This document shows positions 1 to 9,096 of a DNA stretch of 64,000 nucleotides, piece by piece (position 1 is the stretch's first letter; every line of letters starts with the position of its first letter). A model generated the notes under the pieces. The model had not been told where the DNA came from. It saw only the letters and a list, made by a program, of their open reading frames with translations, and ran no database searches. The translations under genes and the position numbers were made by a program. This stretch comes from Geminicoccaceae bacterium (GTDB lineage Bacteria; Pseudomonadota; Alphaproteobacteria; Geminicoccales; Geminicoccaceae): positions 124,001 through 188,000 of the forward strand of contig JANQPX010000030.1 in NCBI GenBank assembly GCA_028285265.1, written 5' to 3'.

Positions 1-1472
1 GCGATCGGAACACCCCAGGCACGTTGGCGCGAGACGCACCAATCTGGCCGGTGCTCGATCATGCTTCGGATCCGATTTTCTCCCACTGTTGGGACCCAGC
101 GTGTGTCGCTGATTGCCTGAAGGGCTTTGGCGCGAAGCTCGCCATCACCATCCATCGGGATGAACCATTGCGGTGCGGCACGAAAGATCAGCGGAGCCTT
201 GGAGCGCCAGGAATGCGGGTAACTATGTACCAGCTTGCCCTTGGCGAGCAGGGCCTTGTTAGCCATCAGCTTTTCGATGACAGGTTCTGCCGCTTTGAAG
301 ACGTGAACGCCTTCAAATAGCGGTACATGATGGGTGTAGAGTCCATCTTCAGCGACCGTATCCGGGACTTCAAGGCCATAATGCTGACCAAGCTCGAAGT
401 CATCCGCCCCATGTGAAGGCGCAATATGAACGAGACCAACGCCCTGTTCCGTGGTGACGAAATCTGCCGGCAGCAAGGGTACGGTAAACTCGTAGCCGCC
501 AAGACCGTGGAACGGGTGACGTGCAAACATGCCGTCAAGACTCGAGCCCTTGAAACTGGCCAAGACTTTGTGGCCGGAAATCCCAACGTCGTTCGTGACC
601 GAATCGAGCAGTGCCGTAGCGAGCACCAGCTTTTCGCCGACGACGGCGTGGGAGCCATCGGTGACCGCAGCAACCTCAATCACGACATAGTCGATATCGG
701 CACCATAGGCGACTGCACGGTTCGCCGGCATTGTCCAAGGTGTCGTTGTCCAAATGAGGACGCTGGCACCCTGAAGTTCAGGTGTCGACGCATTCGTCAA
801 CGGGAAGCGAACGATGATGGTGGTCGAGGTGTGGTCGTGATACTCAACCTCGGCTTCAGCAAGTGCCGTCTTCTCCACGACGGACCACATCACCGACTTC
901 CGGCCTCGATACAGCTGATCTGACATGGCGAATTTGGCGAGCTCGCGGAAGATGCCTGCCTCTGCCTTATGATTCATTGTGGTGTAGGGATTGTCCCAAT
1001 CACCGAGGCAGCCAAGCCGCTTGAACTCGTCTCGCTGGACATTCAGCCAGTGCTCGGCGAACTCGCGGCATTCTTTACGAAACTCATCGACCGGAACAGC
1101 ATCCTTATCCTTCCCGGCCTTGCGGTACTTTTGTTCGATCTGCCATTCGATTGGCAGACCATGGCAATCCCAGCCCGGAACGTAGTTGGCATCTTTGCCA
1201 AGCATCTGCTGATTGCGGTTGATGACATCTTTCAAGATCTTGTTCAGAGCCGTGCCCATGTGCAGATGGCCGTTCGCGTAAGGGGGACCATCATGCAAAA
1301 TGAACTTCTCTTTGCCCTTCGACGCGTCGCGTTGGCGACGATAGAGGTCGAGCCTTTCCCAACGCGCCAACGTTTCCGGTTCGCGTGCCGGGAGGTTAGC
1401 GCGCATTGAGAAGGGGGTTTTGGGTAGGAAGACGGTGTCGCGATAGTCTTTCTTGTTCGGATCGGCGGTCAT
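1..1472 (-). CDS. ileS: Isoleucine-tRNA ligase, N-terminal part (cut by window edge)
   Basis: Charges tRNA-Ile with isoleucine in the cytoplasm. Only about the first 490 residues are present; the gene runs off the left edge. Residues about 61-73 read DGPPYANGHLHMG, the class I HIGH-type nucleotide-binding motif in its IleS form, followed by the typical YVPGWDCHGLPIE stretch. The start is the ATG at 1470-1472, which gives MTADPNKKDYRDTVFLPKT, a usual IleS beginning. It lies downstream of ribF on the same strand, the classical ribF-ileS order. The KMSKS loop and editing domain cannot be checked in full here. Confidence 0.95.
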   Translation of the reverse strand, partial: MTADPNKKDYRDTVFLPKTPFSMRANLPAREPETLARWERLDLYRRQRDASKGKEKFILHDGPPYANGHLHMGTALNKILKDVINRNQQMLGKDANYVPGWDCHGLPIEWQIEQKYRKAGKDKDAVPVDEFRKECREFAEHWLNVQRDEFKRLGCLGDWDNPYTTMNHKAEAGIFRELAKFAMSDQLYRGRKSVMWSVVEKTALAEAEVEYHDHTSTTIIVRFPLTNASTPELQGASVLIWTTTPWTMPANRAVAYGADIDYVVIEVAAVTDGSHAVVGEKLVLATALLDSVTNDVGISGHKVLASFKGSSLDGMFARHPFHGLGGYEFTVPLLPADFVTTEQGVGLVHIAPSHGADDFELGQHYGLEVPDTVAEDGLYTHHVPLFEGVHVFKAAEPVIEKLMANKALLAKGKLVHSYPHSWRSKAPLIFRAAPQWFIPMDGDGELRAKALQAISDTRWVPTVGENRIRSMIEHRPDWCVSRQRAWGVPI

Positions 1473-1601
1473 CAGATCAGCTCGTTAATGTCGGCAGAGG
1501 GCGGCAGGAAGCCGCCGTCAGACTTGTTTACGCAAAATTCTGAAAAAGTCACGGGGGAGGTGCTGCCGGGGCGGCGTCTGTTCAGGACCTAAAAATCGAC
1601 T

Positions 1602-1623
1602 TGCCCGGGCGAAGTCCCGGGCA
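1602..1623 (-). terminator. Perfect 8-bp hairpin between ribF and ileS
   Basis: TGCCCGGG and CCCGGGCA are separated by six bases. Read on the minus strand, the stem is followed a few bases later by a short T-run (GATTTTT). It sits in the 227-base gap after ribF and before ileS, so it could end ribF transcription or act as a leader element of ileS. A second small inverted repeat (GGCGGC/GCCGCC) lies near 1510. Function is inferred from position only. Confidence 0.4.
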
Positions 1624-1699
1624 GCAAACCTCCAGGCGATCAGGTAAACCAACGTTTTTTTGGCATGGCAAGATCATGGTCGATCCGCTCTCGTCGGGG

Positions 1700-2686
1700 T
1701 CAGACCTTTAAGTAGGCATCTGGGGCCGTCTTCGCCAGGGCCTCCTTGGCATCTTCGCAGTCTTTCGCCATTTGAGCTTTCAAGACCTCAATATCGGCAA
1801 AGGCTTTTTCACCCCGAAGCCATGCCACGAACTGACAGCAAAGACGCTTGCCGTAGAGATCGACCTTCCGGTCCATCAGGTAGACCTCGAGGAGGTGGCC
1901 TTGCTGATCGCTGAATGTTGGACGATAGCCAATATTGGCAGCCCCATCGGCGACAATCGTCTCATCGCCCTCGGTCCAGCTCGCGCGGACAGCATAGACA
2001 CCGGCCATCGGCCAAAGCGCTGGGCCTCGCGGTGATCCTGTTTCAGGAGGTCGAATGTTCGCTGTGGGATAACCGAGTTCTCGGCCTCGCTTATCGCCAC
2101 CGACGACCCGTCCTTCGATCATGAAGGGATGGCCCAGAAGGTCAGCTGCCTTTGCGACGTCGCCATGAGAAAGCACGGTGCGAATGCGGCTCGATGAGCA
2201 GACCTCGCCATGCCAATGCACTGGATCAATACGAGTGACGTCAAAACCATGGCTCTTGCCGAGCGTGATCAATGTTCCGGCATCGCCGCTTGCCTTGTGT
2301 CCGAAGCGAAAGTCGTAGCCGATAACGACATGGCGCACACCGAGACCGCGTTCCAAGACATCGAGAACGAAGGCTTCTGGGCTTTTCTCGCGCATGGCCT
2401 GGTCGAAGACCAGCGCAAACTGAAGCTGGACGCCGATGCCGGCTAAAACCTTCGTCTTCACACGAAAGGGCGTAAGCCGCTTCGGGGCGATCTCGGGCCT
2501 GAGCATCTGCAACGGATGGGGTTCGAACGTTACAATGCCAAGCGGTGCACCGAGCATCTTGGCTTGGCTTCGTGCGGCTTCGATCAGCGCCTTATGGCCC
2601 CGATGCACACCATCGAAGTTGCCGATCGCGACGACAGCACCTCTGGCGTCGTCGGGCAGGTCTTGATACGAGCGATGAACCTTCAT
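1700..2686 (-). CDS. ribF: Bifunctional riboflavin kinase / FAD synthetase
   Basis: Converts riboflavin to FMN and FMN to FAD in the cytoplasm. The 328-residue protein has the family's usual length. The N-terminal adenylyltransferase domain shows GNFDGVHRGHKALI (HxGH-type motif, residues about 22-35), and the C-terminal flavokinase domain shows GRELGYPTAN. The ATG start gives MKVHRSYQDLP. It lies upstream of ileS on the same strand and 50 bases downstream of the start of the SDR gene block, a common proteobacterial neighbourhood. Confidence 0.95.
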   Translation of the reverse strand: MKVHRSYQDLPDDARGAVVAIGNFDGVHRGHKALIEAARSQAKMLGAPLGIVTFEPHPLQMLRPEIAPKRLTPFRVKTKVLAGIGVQLQFALVFDQAMREKSPEAFVLDVLERGLGVRHVVIGYDFRFGHKASGDAGTLITLGKSHGFDVTRIDPVHWHGEVCSSSRIRTVLSHGDVAKAADLLGHPFMIEGRVVGGDKRGRELGYPTANIRPPETGSPRGPALWPMAGVYAVRASWTEGDETIVADGAANIGYRPTFSDQQGHLLEVYLMDRKVDLYGKRLCCQFVAWLRGEKAFADIEVLKAQMAKDCEDAKEALAKTAPDAYLKV

Positions 2687-2736
2687 GCCCGCCTTATGTA
2701 CATGCCGGGTTCAAGCTGTAAAGGTGGCGTTGTGCC

Positions 2737-3516
2737 TCAATAGGTCCCGGGGTACGCGCCCCCATCGATGAGGAAATTCTGACCGGTGATGTAGCTGGCT
2801 TGTTGGCTACAAACAAAGGCGCAAAGCTCGCCGAACTCCTCAGGATGGCCGAAGCGCTTCGCCGGGATAGCGGCCATCGCATCGTTCGCCAGGTCTTCCT
2901 CGGAGCGCCCGGTCTTCTGTGACTGGAAGGCAAAACCAGAGCGCAGTCGATCGGTATCGAAGCGGCCGGGCAAAATGCTATTGATGGTAACATTGTGGGC
3001 GACGGTTTCCCGCGCGATGCCGGCGACGAAGCCGGTCAAGCCGGCGCGTGCACCGTTTGAAAGGCCGAGGATCGCGATTGGAGCCTTCACCGAGGACGAG
3101 GTGATATTAACAATCCGGCCGAATTTTCGACTGATCATGTCGTCGACGACGGCTTTGATGAGTTCAATCGGCGTGATCATGTTGGCATTCACCGCAGCAT
3201 GCCAGTCATCTGGCGTCCAGTCCCGAAAGTTGCCGGGCGGAGGACCTCCTGCGTTGTTGACGAGGATGTCCATCTCAGGACAAGCGTCAAGGGCAGCTTT
3301 TCGACCGGATTCGCTCGTGATGTCGCCAGCAACCATGGTGACGTTAACGCCGGTCGCGTCACGGATATCTTTCGCGGTTGCTTCAAGTGCGCTTTCAGTG
3401 CGTGCCGTGATGGTCACGTCGACACCATTCTTGGCGAGCGACATAGCGCAGCCGCGCCCAAGCCCCCTGCTTGCCGCACATACCAGCGCCTTTTTGCCGG
3501 CAATTCCCAGATCCAT
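2737..3516 (-). CDS. SDR-family oxidoreductase without the usual YxxxK
   Basis: A 259-residue short-chain dehydrogenase/reductase with an N-terminal Rossmann motif (ASRGLGRG), NNAGGPPPG in the middle and a C-terminal ITGQNFLIDGG. Start chosen at the ATG giving MDLGIAGKK because AGGGAG stands just upstream; a longer frame would run into hda. At the catalytic position the expected Tyr-x3-Lys reads S-N-G-A-R (in LSNGARAG), so the usual Tyr and Lys appear replaced. Some FabG-like SDR subfamilies share this change. Substrate unknown. It follows hda on the same strand by 28 bases. Confidence 0.85.
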   Translation of the reverse strand: MDLGIAGKKALVCAASRGLGRGCAMSLAKNGVDVTITARTESALEATAKDIRDATGVNVTMVAGDITSESGRKAALDACPEMDILVNNAGGPPPGNFRDWTPDDWHAAVNANMITPIELIKAVVDDMISRKFGRIVNITSSSVKAPIAILGLSNGARAGLTGFVAGIARETVAHNVTINSILPGRFDTDRLRSGFAFQSQKTGRSEEDLANDAMAAIPAKRFGHPEEFGELCAFVCSQQASYITGQNFLIDGGAYPGTY

Positions 3517-3544
3517 CCTTGCGACTCCCTGTGTTCCGTTGGGT

Positions 3545-4234
3545 TTAGTCTTTGTCATCGCCGCCGATGCCGAGCGCAAGACGAGCAAGCGGAATCGTTA
3601 TCGGTCTTTTCCGAACAAGCGACAAGCGGTCAAGCTCCTCAACGAGGTCACGAGCTGCCGAAAAGGATCGTTCCATGTGCGTGAGGAGATAGCGGATGAC
3701 CGGCTCAGGCACGGCCAATTGACGATCATCAAATAGCTTAAGAAAAAGGGCAGCAAGGAGATGATCATCGGGGCGGCCGATTGCCACCGAAGGGGCCGCA
3801 GTGAGGCGTGAGCGCAGGTCGGGAAGGTCAATCGACCATTGGGGGACGGGGCATGTTGCGGTTAGAAGAAGATGGCCGCCGTCTTCGCGCAAGCGGTTGT
3901 AGAGCTGGAGTAGTCCAATTTCGTCGACGACCGGAACCGCAGGATCGAGGAGGTAGCATCTGTTTGCATCCAAATCGAGCACCTGATCGAGCTGCTCTGC
4001 CCTTAGGACAAGGCCCTGGCTCCTGGCTGCCCAAATCGAAGCAAGATGAGATTTGCCGGCACCCTCCGGTCCATAGAGGATAAGGGCAGGCGCGGGCCAT
4101 TTCGGCCACTGAGCGATCCAAGAGAGCGCGTCTTGATTGCAGGGTGCCGGCATGAAGTCCTCGATGCCGGCCGCCGCAACATGTTCAAAGGCAAGCGGAA
4201 TCTGGCCGGTTAATGACGCCTTGGATGGCGTCAT
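3545..4234 (-). CDS. hdaA: DnaA-regulatory ATPase, Hda/HdaA type
   Basis: A 229-residue AAA+ protein related to the ATPase part of DnaA. Known members bind the sliding clamp and stimulate hydrolysis of DnaA-ATP, limiting re-initiation. Visible are a Walker A (GPEGAGKSH), the sensor-1 region HLLLTATCP and an N-terminal GQIPLAFEH that resembles the clamp-binding start of Hda proteins. Its start overlaps the stop of the upstream permease gene by four bases, so the two are translationally coupled. This gene pair is common in alphaproteobacteria. Confidence 0.85.
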   Translation of the reverse strand: MTPSKASLTGQIPLAFEHVAAAGIEDFMPAPCNQDALSWIAQWPKWPAPALILYGPEGAGKSHLASIWAARSQGLVLRAEQLDQVLDLDANRCYLLDPAVPVVDEIGLLQLYNRLREDGGHLLLTATCPVPQWSIDLPDLRSRLTAAPSVAIGRPDDHLLAALFLKLFDDRQLAVPEPVIRYLLTHMERSFSAARDLVEELDRLSLVRKRPITIPLARLALGIGGDDKD

Positions 4235-5427
4235 CCGAGTGTGCCAGTTTTCGGTTGAACATCATCGCCTTCATGCGCCTGTTCGTTTGCCTTCGTTGGA
4301 GATGCGACGTTCACCTGGCTGGTTTTAAGCGGATCCTCGTCAGGATCGATGTCGTCATCCTCATGGTGAAACAATTCGCTTTGCTGATAGCGCTCGAGAC
4401 CAAAGCGAATGAGAACACCGAGAACCGCGGCAAACGGTACGGCAAGAAGTGTTCCGAGAATGCCGAAGAGTGTCGTGCCGGCAAGGACCGCGAAGATCAT
4501 CCAGACCTCGTGGAGGTGGATGCGACTGCCGACCAGGCGAGGGCTGATGAGATTACCCTCGATGAACTGACCAACGGCAAAGATACCAGCGACCAAAGCG
4601 ATCATCGAGACGTCCTGGAACTGGAATGCCGCAACCGACAGACCGACTGCGAGACCGAGGGCCATGCCGATAAAAGGGATGAAGGAGAAAAAGCCGGTCA
4701 GCAACCCGATGATCAGCCCATAACGGAGATCGACGGCCCAAAGGCCGAGCGCGTAGAAGGTTGCGAGAAAGGTACAGACCAATCCTTGGCCTCGCAGAAA
4801 ACCGGCCAGGACTTCGTCAATTTCACGCCCGAGCCGATCGGCAGACACTCGATTTCTTGGGGGCACAAGACTTCGAAACTGGGCGATCATACGATCCCAG
4901 TCGCGAAGCATGTAAAAGGTCACGATTGGGGTGACGAACAGGAGTGCCACCAGGTTCAAGAGCGCCACACCCGACTGCAGCAGGCCGGTGACGGACCGGA
5001 CCACGACCCCCATCGCCTGGCCAGCTTGCTCCCGAATCAATCCTTCCGCCGAAAGATCCGAACCGAAGCTGAACCGTTCGATAAGGCCGGTCAGGAGTGG
5101 CAAAAGACGCCCTCGAAGCTGCTCGACATAACCGGGAAGTTCTTTCGCCAGCTGACCCGCCTGGGCGACGAGTGGGGGTAAAAGAAGGAGTAAAACGACG
5201 GTCAACACCACGAAGAAACTGCAGGTGATCAACGCTGTCGCAGCTGTCCGGCTAAAGCGGAGGCGCTCGAGACGATCAGCTGCGGGGTCAAGCATGTACG
5301 CGGCTGCCATGCCGACAAGGAAGGGCAGCAGGATTTCCTTCAACAGAACCAGGCCGGTTAACACCAGCGTGATTGGCAAGAGCACAAGTAAAATGAGACG
5401 CAGGCCTTCACGCCAGGAAAACGTCAA
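4231..5427 (-). CDS. AI-2E family transporter (PerM-like permease)
   Basis: A 398-residue polytopic inner-membrane protein of the PerM/AI-2E exporter family. Hydrophobic segments occur near residues 15-45, 60-85, 150-175, 215-260 and 290-330. The family motif region PFIGMALG and the stretch EGNLISPRLVG are present. The C-terminus is a hydrophilic acidic tail (HHEDDDIDPDED). It overlaps hdaA at its 3' end and the phosphatidyltransferase gene at its 5' end by four bases each, so the three form an operon. The transported substrate in this family is not settled. Confidence 0.88.
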   Translation of the reverse strand: MTFSWREGLRLILLVLLPITLVLTGLVLLKEILLPFLVGMAAAYMLDPAADRLERLRFSRTAATALITCSFFVVLTVVLLLLLPPLVAQAGQLAKELPGYVEQLRGRLLPLLTGLIERFSFGSDLSAEGLIREQAGQAMGVVVRSVTGLLQSGVALLNLVALLFVTPIVTFYMLRDWDRMIAQFRSLVPPRNRVSADRLGREIDEVLAGFLRGQGLVCTFLATFYALGLWAVDLRYGLIIGLLTGFFSFIPFIGMALGLAVGLSVAAFQFQDVSMIALVAGIFAVGQFIEGNLISPRLVGSRIHLHEVWMIFAVLAGTTLFGILGTLLAVPFAAVLGVLIRFGLERYQQSELFHHEDDDIDPDEDPLKTSQVNVASPTKANEQAHEGDDVQPKTGTLG

Positions 5428-6041
5428 GCGGTCTTCTCCAAATTCGCCGTGCGCAAGGCTTGGACGACATAACTACCGCCGGAAATCAAAGTCATGGCGG
5501 CAACCAGCCCTATCATCGGCTGCAACAAATGGCTGACATCGACGATATCGGCCCAAATAGCAAGAGCCATCGCCGCGAGCACGATCTGTGAGAACGTATT
5601 GAGCTTACCGGTAATCAGGGGACGTACACGAAAAACGCGATCGCGTCGTCGAATAAGGATGACGCCAGCGACGATCATGACATCGCGGCCGACCACCAGA
5701 AGGGCCAGCCAGATCGGCAAATGGCCGGCAAGTGCGAGCGCGATATAAATCCCGTCCAAGAGGGCCTTATCGGCAAGCGGGTCGAGGATCGCGCCAAGAT
5801 CGGTGCTTTGATTGAAGGTTTTGGCGATATACCCATCCAGCGCATCGGACAAGCCTGCTGCCATGAAGACCCAAAAGGCAGCCCAAACACGGTCGGTCAC
5901 GATCAGCCACATAAGCGGCGGGACCATCAGCAGTCGAACAACCGTGATCAGATTGGCGAGATTATAGGGCGATGCTGCCTTCAGAACGAGGTCGACGTCT
6001 CGTTGATCGTTGGAATCGCCGCCGTTGGCAGCAAGAGCCAT
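5424..6041 (-). CDS. CDP-alcohol phosphatidyltransferase (PgsA-like)
   Basis: A 205-residue membrane enzyme of the CDP-alcohol phosphatidyltransferase family, which transfers a phosphatidyl group from a CDP-lipid to an alcohol such as glycerol-3-phosphate. The signature D-x2-DG-x2-AR-x8-G-x3-D-x3-D appears here as SDALDGYIAK followed by LGAILDPLADK, with Lys in place of the usual Arg. Start chosen at the ATG giving MALAANGGD; a longer frame has an unlikely basic, Pro-rich N-terminus inside the upstream gene. It overlaps the end of the DUF2066 gene by about 60 bases. It could be a cardiolipin-synthase-type or PgsA-type member. Confidence 0.85.
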   Translation of the reverse strand: MALAANGGDSNDQRDVDLVLKAASPYNLANLITVVRLLMVPPLMWLIVTDRVWAAFWVFMAAGLSDALDGYIAKTFNQSTDLGAILDPLADKALLDGIYIALALAGHLPIWLALLVVGRDVMIVAGVILIRRRDRVFRVRPLITGKLNTFSQIVLAAMALAIWADIVDVSHLLQPMIGLVAAMTLISGGSYVVQALRTANLEKTA

Positions 6042-7111
6042 GACTCCTCCTCCCGCGACAACGTCAGGCCAAGACGGTCTAGAGCCTGCTCGAAGCCGGC
6101 CTCGTCGCCCACATAGTCGATTTGGGCTTTCACCAGGTTCTGGGCAAACGCTGCGATCTCGATCTTGCTGACGACCGGCAGGTCTTCCAAATCCCGGCTC
6201 ATCTTCACCCAATCGGCGAGGCTTTCGATTGGGATATCTACGAAGATGAGGCCGCCAGTATCCAAACGCAAGGTATGCTGGCTTTTCCATTGCTCATCAA
6301 GGCTATCCTGTAGCCTAACGACCGCATTTTCCAAGACCGCATCGAGCGTCTCGCCAGGTGCACCATTCAACGTGAAGGGCTGACCGCTCCGATTGACATT
6401 GCCAACACGCCTAGCACCGAGTCTGATCGATATGGGCCCAGTCTCGGCCGGACCGGAAAGCAACTCGACACTCGCGATGATACCATCCTTGGCACCGTAG
6501 CGACTGGCGAGCCGTTGCAACGCCAATTGATCACCATTAGCTGCCTGCTCGACCGTCATCGCCGTCATGTCTTCAAGATCGCCGAGGGGCATCATCAAGC
6601 GAAATGGCCGTTCAGACTCGAGGGTTTTAGCCCATGCGGTCCACCAAGGATTGCGATCTGGCCAGACAAAGGTGCCATCCGGTCCTGTGAAGAGCGGCAA
6701 CACGACGAGGGGTGGCGATACGCGCTCTGAAAACGGCAGGCGCTCGTCCTCCAGGAGTTTCTTCACCTTCTTTGCGTCAAAGGCGACCGTCATTCGAGCG
6801 AGATAGCGCGTATTAGAAAGCTGTTCGCCCTGAATCTCAAAATTCTGGACATAAGTGTCGGGCGACACCCCTGTCGGCAAACGCCCATGGTCGCTTGCGG
6901 GTACCAAACGCCGTAAGAGCTTCCTGAAACCTTCGCGTTGCCCCTCAGCATGGGCTTGGTTTCGCGCCGCAACCGCGTTTTCTGCGGTCGCATCCACCGG
7001 AATGTTGGCCACCGTGTAAAGATCGGCTGTTTGCGCGTGCAAGGGGGCTGTCAGCAGCCAAACCATGCAGAGAGAAAACGTCGCAGTGAGAAAGCGTTGG
7101 GATTGAAGCAT
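5981..7111 (-). CDS. DUF2066 domain-containing secreted protein
   Basis: A 376-residue protein that starts with a clear Sec signal peptide (hydrophobic FLTATFSLCMVWLLTAPLHA, then AQTADLYTV). The body matches the DUF2066 family found next to phosphatidyltransferase, perM and hda genes and divergent from purM in proteobacteria. No enzymatic motif is visible. The start is taken at the ATG that begins the signal peptide; a TTG 25 codons upstream would put a hydrophilic stretch before it. Role unknown; the gene order is conserved and suggests an envelope function. Confidence 0.8.
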   Translation of the reverse strand: MLQSQRFLTATFSLCMVWLLTAPLHAQTADLYTVANIPVDATAENAVAARNQAHAEGQREGFRKLLRRLVPASDHGRLPTGVSPDTYVQNFEIQGEQLSNTRYLARMTVAFDAKKVKKLLEDERLPFSERVSPPLVVLPLFTGPDGTFVWPDRNPWWTAWAKTLESERPFRLMMPLGDLEDMTAMTVEQAANGDQLALQRLASRYGAKDGIIASVELLSGPAETGPISIRLGARRVGNVNRSGQPFTLNGAPGETLDAVLENAVVRLQDSLDEQWKSQHTLRLDTGGLIFVDIPIESLADWVKMSRDLEDLPVVSKIEIAAFAQNLVKAQIDYVGDEAGFEQALDRLGLTLSREEESWLLLPTAAIPTINETSTSF

Positions 7112-7204
7112 TGCAAAGCAGTCCAGATCGCCTAAGGTGACGTCACTCAACCATTTGGGCACGTCCGATACAAGACTCAAGCTCAAACCGATGACCGAAC
7201 TGCA

Positions 7205-8272
7205 ATGACCTCATCTTCATCATCGCGTCTGGCCGACGATCGCTATCGCGAGGCCGGTGTCGATATCGACGCCGGCAATGACTTCGTAAAAGCCATTGGC
7301 CCGTTGGCGCGGTCAACGGCTCGTCCGGGCGCTGGCAGCGCACTCGGCGGATTTGGTGGCCTCTTCGATTTAAAAGAGGCTGGAATCGACGATCCGGTCC
7401 TCGTCGCAGCGACCGATGGCGTTGGCACCAAATTGCAACTCATTGCCAAGGCCGATCAGCATAAGACAGCCGGCATCGATCTTGTGGCGATGTGTGTGAA
7501 TGACCTTTTGGTACAAGGCGCTGAACCGCTTTTTTTCCTCGACTATTTTGCAAGCTCCAAGCTCGATCCACTCGCCGCCAAGGACGTGATCGCCGGCATT
7601 GCTGAAGGTTGCCGGGAGGCCGGTTGTGCGTTGATTGGCGGTGAAACTGCTGAGATGCCTGGCCACTATAAACCCGGTGACTTCGATCTGGCCGGTTTCG
7701 CCGTTGGTGCGGTCGGGCGAGACAAAATGCTACCGCGCGATGATCTCGCCGTTGGCGACGTCATCCTTGGCCTCGCCTCATCAGGCATCCACGCCAACGG
7801 ATTTTCGCTCGTGAACAAACTGCTTCGCGATAAGCGCTTGGCGCTGAGCGATCCAGCGCCTTTTGATCCGAAAAAAATTCTTGCCGATCTCTTGCTCACA
7901 CCAACTCGGATTTACGTGCGGAGCTTGCAGGGCCTCATCAAGGATGGAAGAGTCAAAGCGCTTGCGCACATTACCGGCGGTGGACTGGTCGACAACGTAC
8001 CACGCGTGTTACCGACGGACATGATGGCCGTCATTGACGCGAGTGCCTGGCAGGCGCCGCCCGTGTTCCGCTGGATCTACGAGGCTGCCGGCATGACGCC
8101 TGAGAGCCTTCTTCGAACCTTCAATTGTGGAATCGGCATGGCCTTGATCGTGGCGGCGGACGAGGTGCGCTCGGTGACGCAGACCCTGAGAGACCTGGAC
8201 GAGACCGTCTATCATTTGGGCGCGCTGGTTCCGGGTGAGGGGCCGCCTTGCGTTGAAATTACGGGCGTTTAA
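7205..8272 (+). CDS. purM: Phosphoribosylformylglycinamidine cyclo-ligase
   Basis: AIR synthetase, the fifth step of purine biosynthesis: closes the imidazole ring of FGAM using ATP. The 355-residue protein has the usual length. It shows [12 protein letters not shown] near the N-terminus, the GVGTKLQ motif, [18 protein letters not shown] and GGETAEMPG, all typical of PurM. It is followed 12 bases later by purN, the usual purMN operon, and is divergent from the DUF2066 gene. Confidence 0.97.
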   Translation: MTSSSSSRLADDRYREAGVDIDAGNDFVKAIGPLARSTARPGAGSALGGFGGLFDLKEAGIDDPVLVAATDGVGTKLQLIAKADQHKTAGIDLVAMCVNDLLVQGAEPLFFLDYFASSKLDPLAAKDVIAGIAEGCREAGCALIGGETAEMPGHYKPGDFDLAGFAVGAVGRDKMLPRDDLAVGDVILGLASSGIHANGFSLVNKLLRDKRLALSDPAPFDPKKILADLLLTPTRIYVRSLQGLIKDGRVKALAHITGGGLVDNVPRVLPTDMMAVIDASAWQAPPVFRWIYEAAGMTPESLLRTFNCGIGMALIVAADEVRSVTQTLRDLDETVYHLGALVPGEGPPCVEITGV

Positions 8273-8284
8273 GGCCGTCGCTAT

Positions 8285-8953
8285 ATGGGTAAAGCCGACG
8301 TGAATCCCGTGCAAACCCGTGTTGCGGTGCTGATCTCTGGTCGCGGCTCAAATTTGAAAGCCCTGATCGCGGGCCAGCAATCAGGGGGATCGTATCAGAT
8401 CGCTTTGGTCGTCTCCAACCGATCGCAAGCACGAGGCCTTACCATCGCCAGCGAGGCCGGCGTGCCGACCCGCGTGATCGATCACACATTGTTTGATGGC
8501 CGCGAACCGTTCGAGCGGGTGATTGATCAAGCATTGAACGAGGCCAATGTCGAACTTGTCTGCCTCGGTGGATTTATGCGTGTCTTGACTCCTTGGTTTG
8601 TCAAGCGATGGCAGGATCGCCTGCTCAACATCCACCCCTCACTCTTACCGGCGTTTAGGGGGCTCGACACACATGCCCGGGCATTGAATGCAGGTGTGCG
8701 TGTCCATGGCTGCACAGTCCATTTCGTCCGCCCTGAACTCGATAACGGACCGATTGTCGTTCAAGGAGTCGTTCCCGTGATTGAAGGTGATACCGAGCAG
8801 AGCCTCGCTGCAAGGGTGCTTGAAACTGAGCACCGTGCCTATCCTGAAGCCTTGGAACTGATCACCTCCGGACGAGCGCGGCTTATCGATGGGCGTATCG
8901 TGGTCGAGGAGGGATGGGCCGGTGGCACGATCTGGAACGAGCTCGCTGGATAG
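8285..8953 (+). CDS. purN: Phosphoribosylglycinamide formyltransferase
   Basis: GAR transformylase 1, which transfers a formyl group from 10-formyl-tetrahydrofolate to GAR in purine synthesis. The 222-residue protein carries LISGRGSNLKAL at the N-terminus, the catalytic region LLNIHPSLLPAFRG, then HGCTVHFV and the terminal DNGPIVVQ. It is the second gene of the purMN operon. A small inverted repeat (ATGACGA/TCGTCAT, 8979-8997) lies 25 bases after the stop and may help end transcription. Confidence 0.97.
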   Translation: MGKADVNPVQTRVAVLISGRGSNLKALIAGQQSGGSYQIALVVSNRSQARGLTIASEAGVPTRVIDHTLFDGREPFERVIDQALNEANVELVCLGGFMRVLTPWFVKRWQDRLLNIHPSLLPAFRGLDTHARALNAGVRVHGCTVHFVRPELDNGPIVVQGVVPVIEGDTEQSLAARVLETEHRAYPEALELITSGRARLIDGRIVVEEGWAGGTIWNELAG

Positions 8954-9096
8954 GGGGGGCGGCGAAGCAAAAAGCCCCATGACGAGCACGTCGTCATTCT
9001 CGATGTTCGGGTGTATAGCTTAAGATGTTCTTCATGAAATTGCGTTAAGACGAGGGGCTCCACCGTAGTATCGGAGTAAGAGCCATCGCGATCGCG

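Noticed and set aside
4213-5181. Plus-strand frame of 322 codons over the AI-2E transporter
   Set aside because: Highly charged shadow of the membrane protein gene on the other strand, with no motif.
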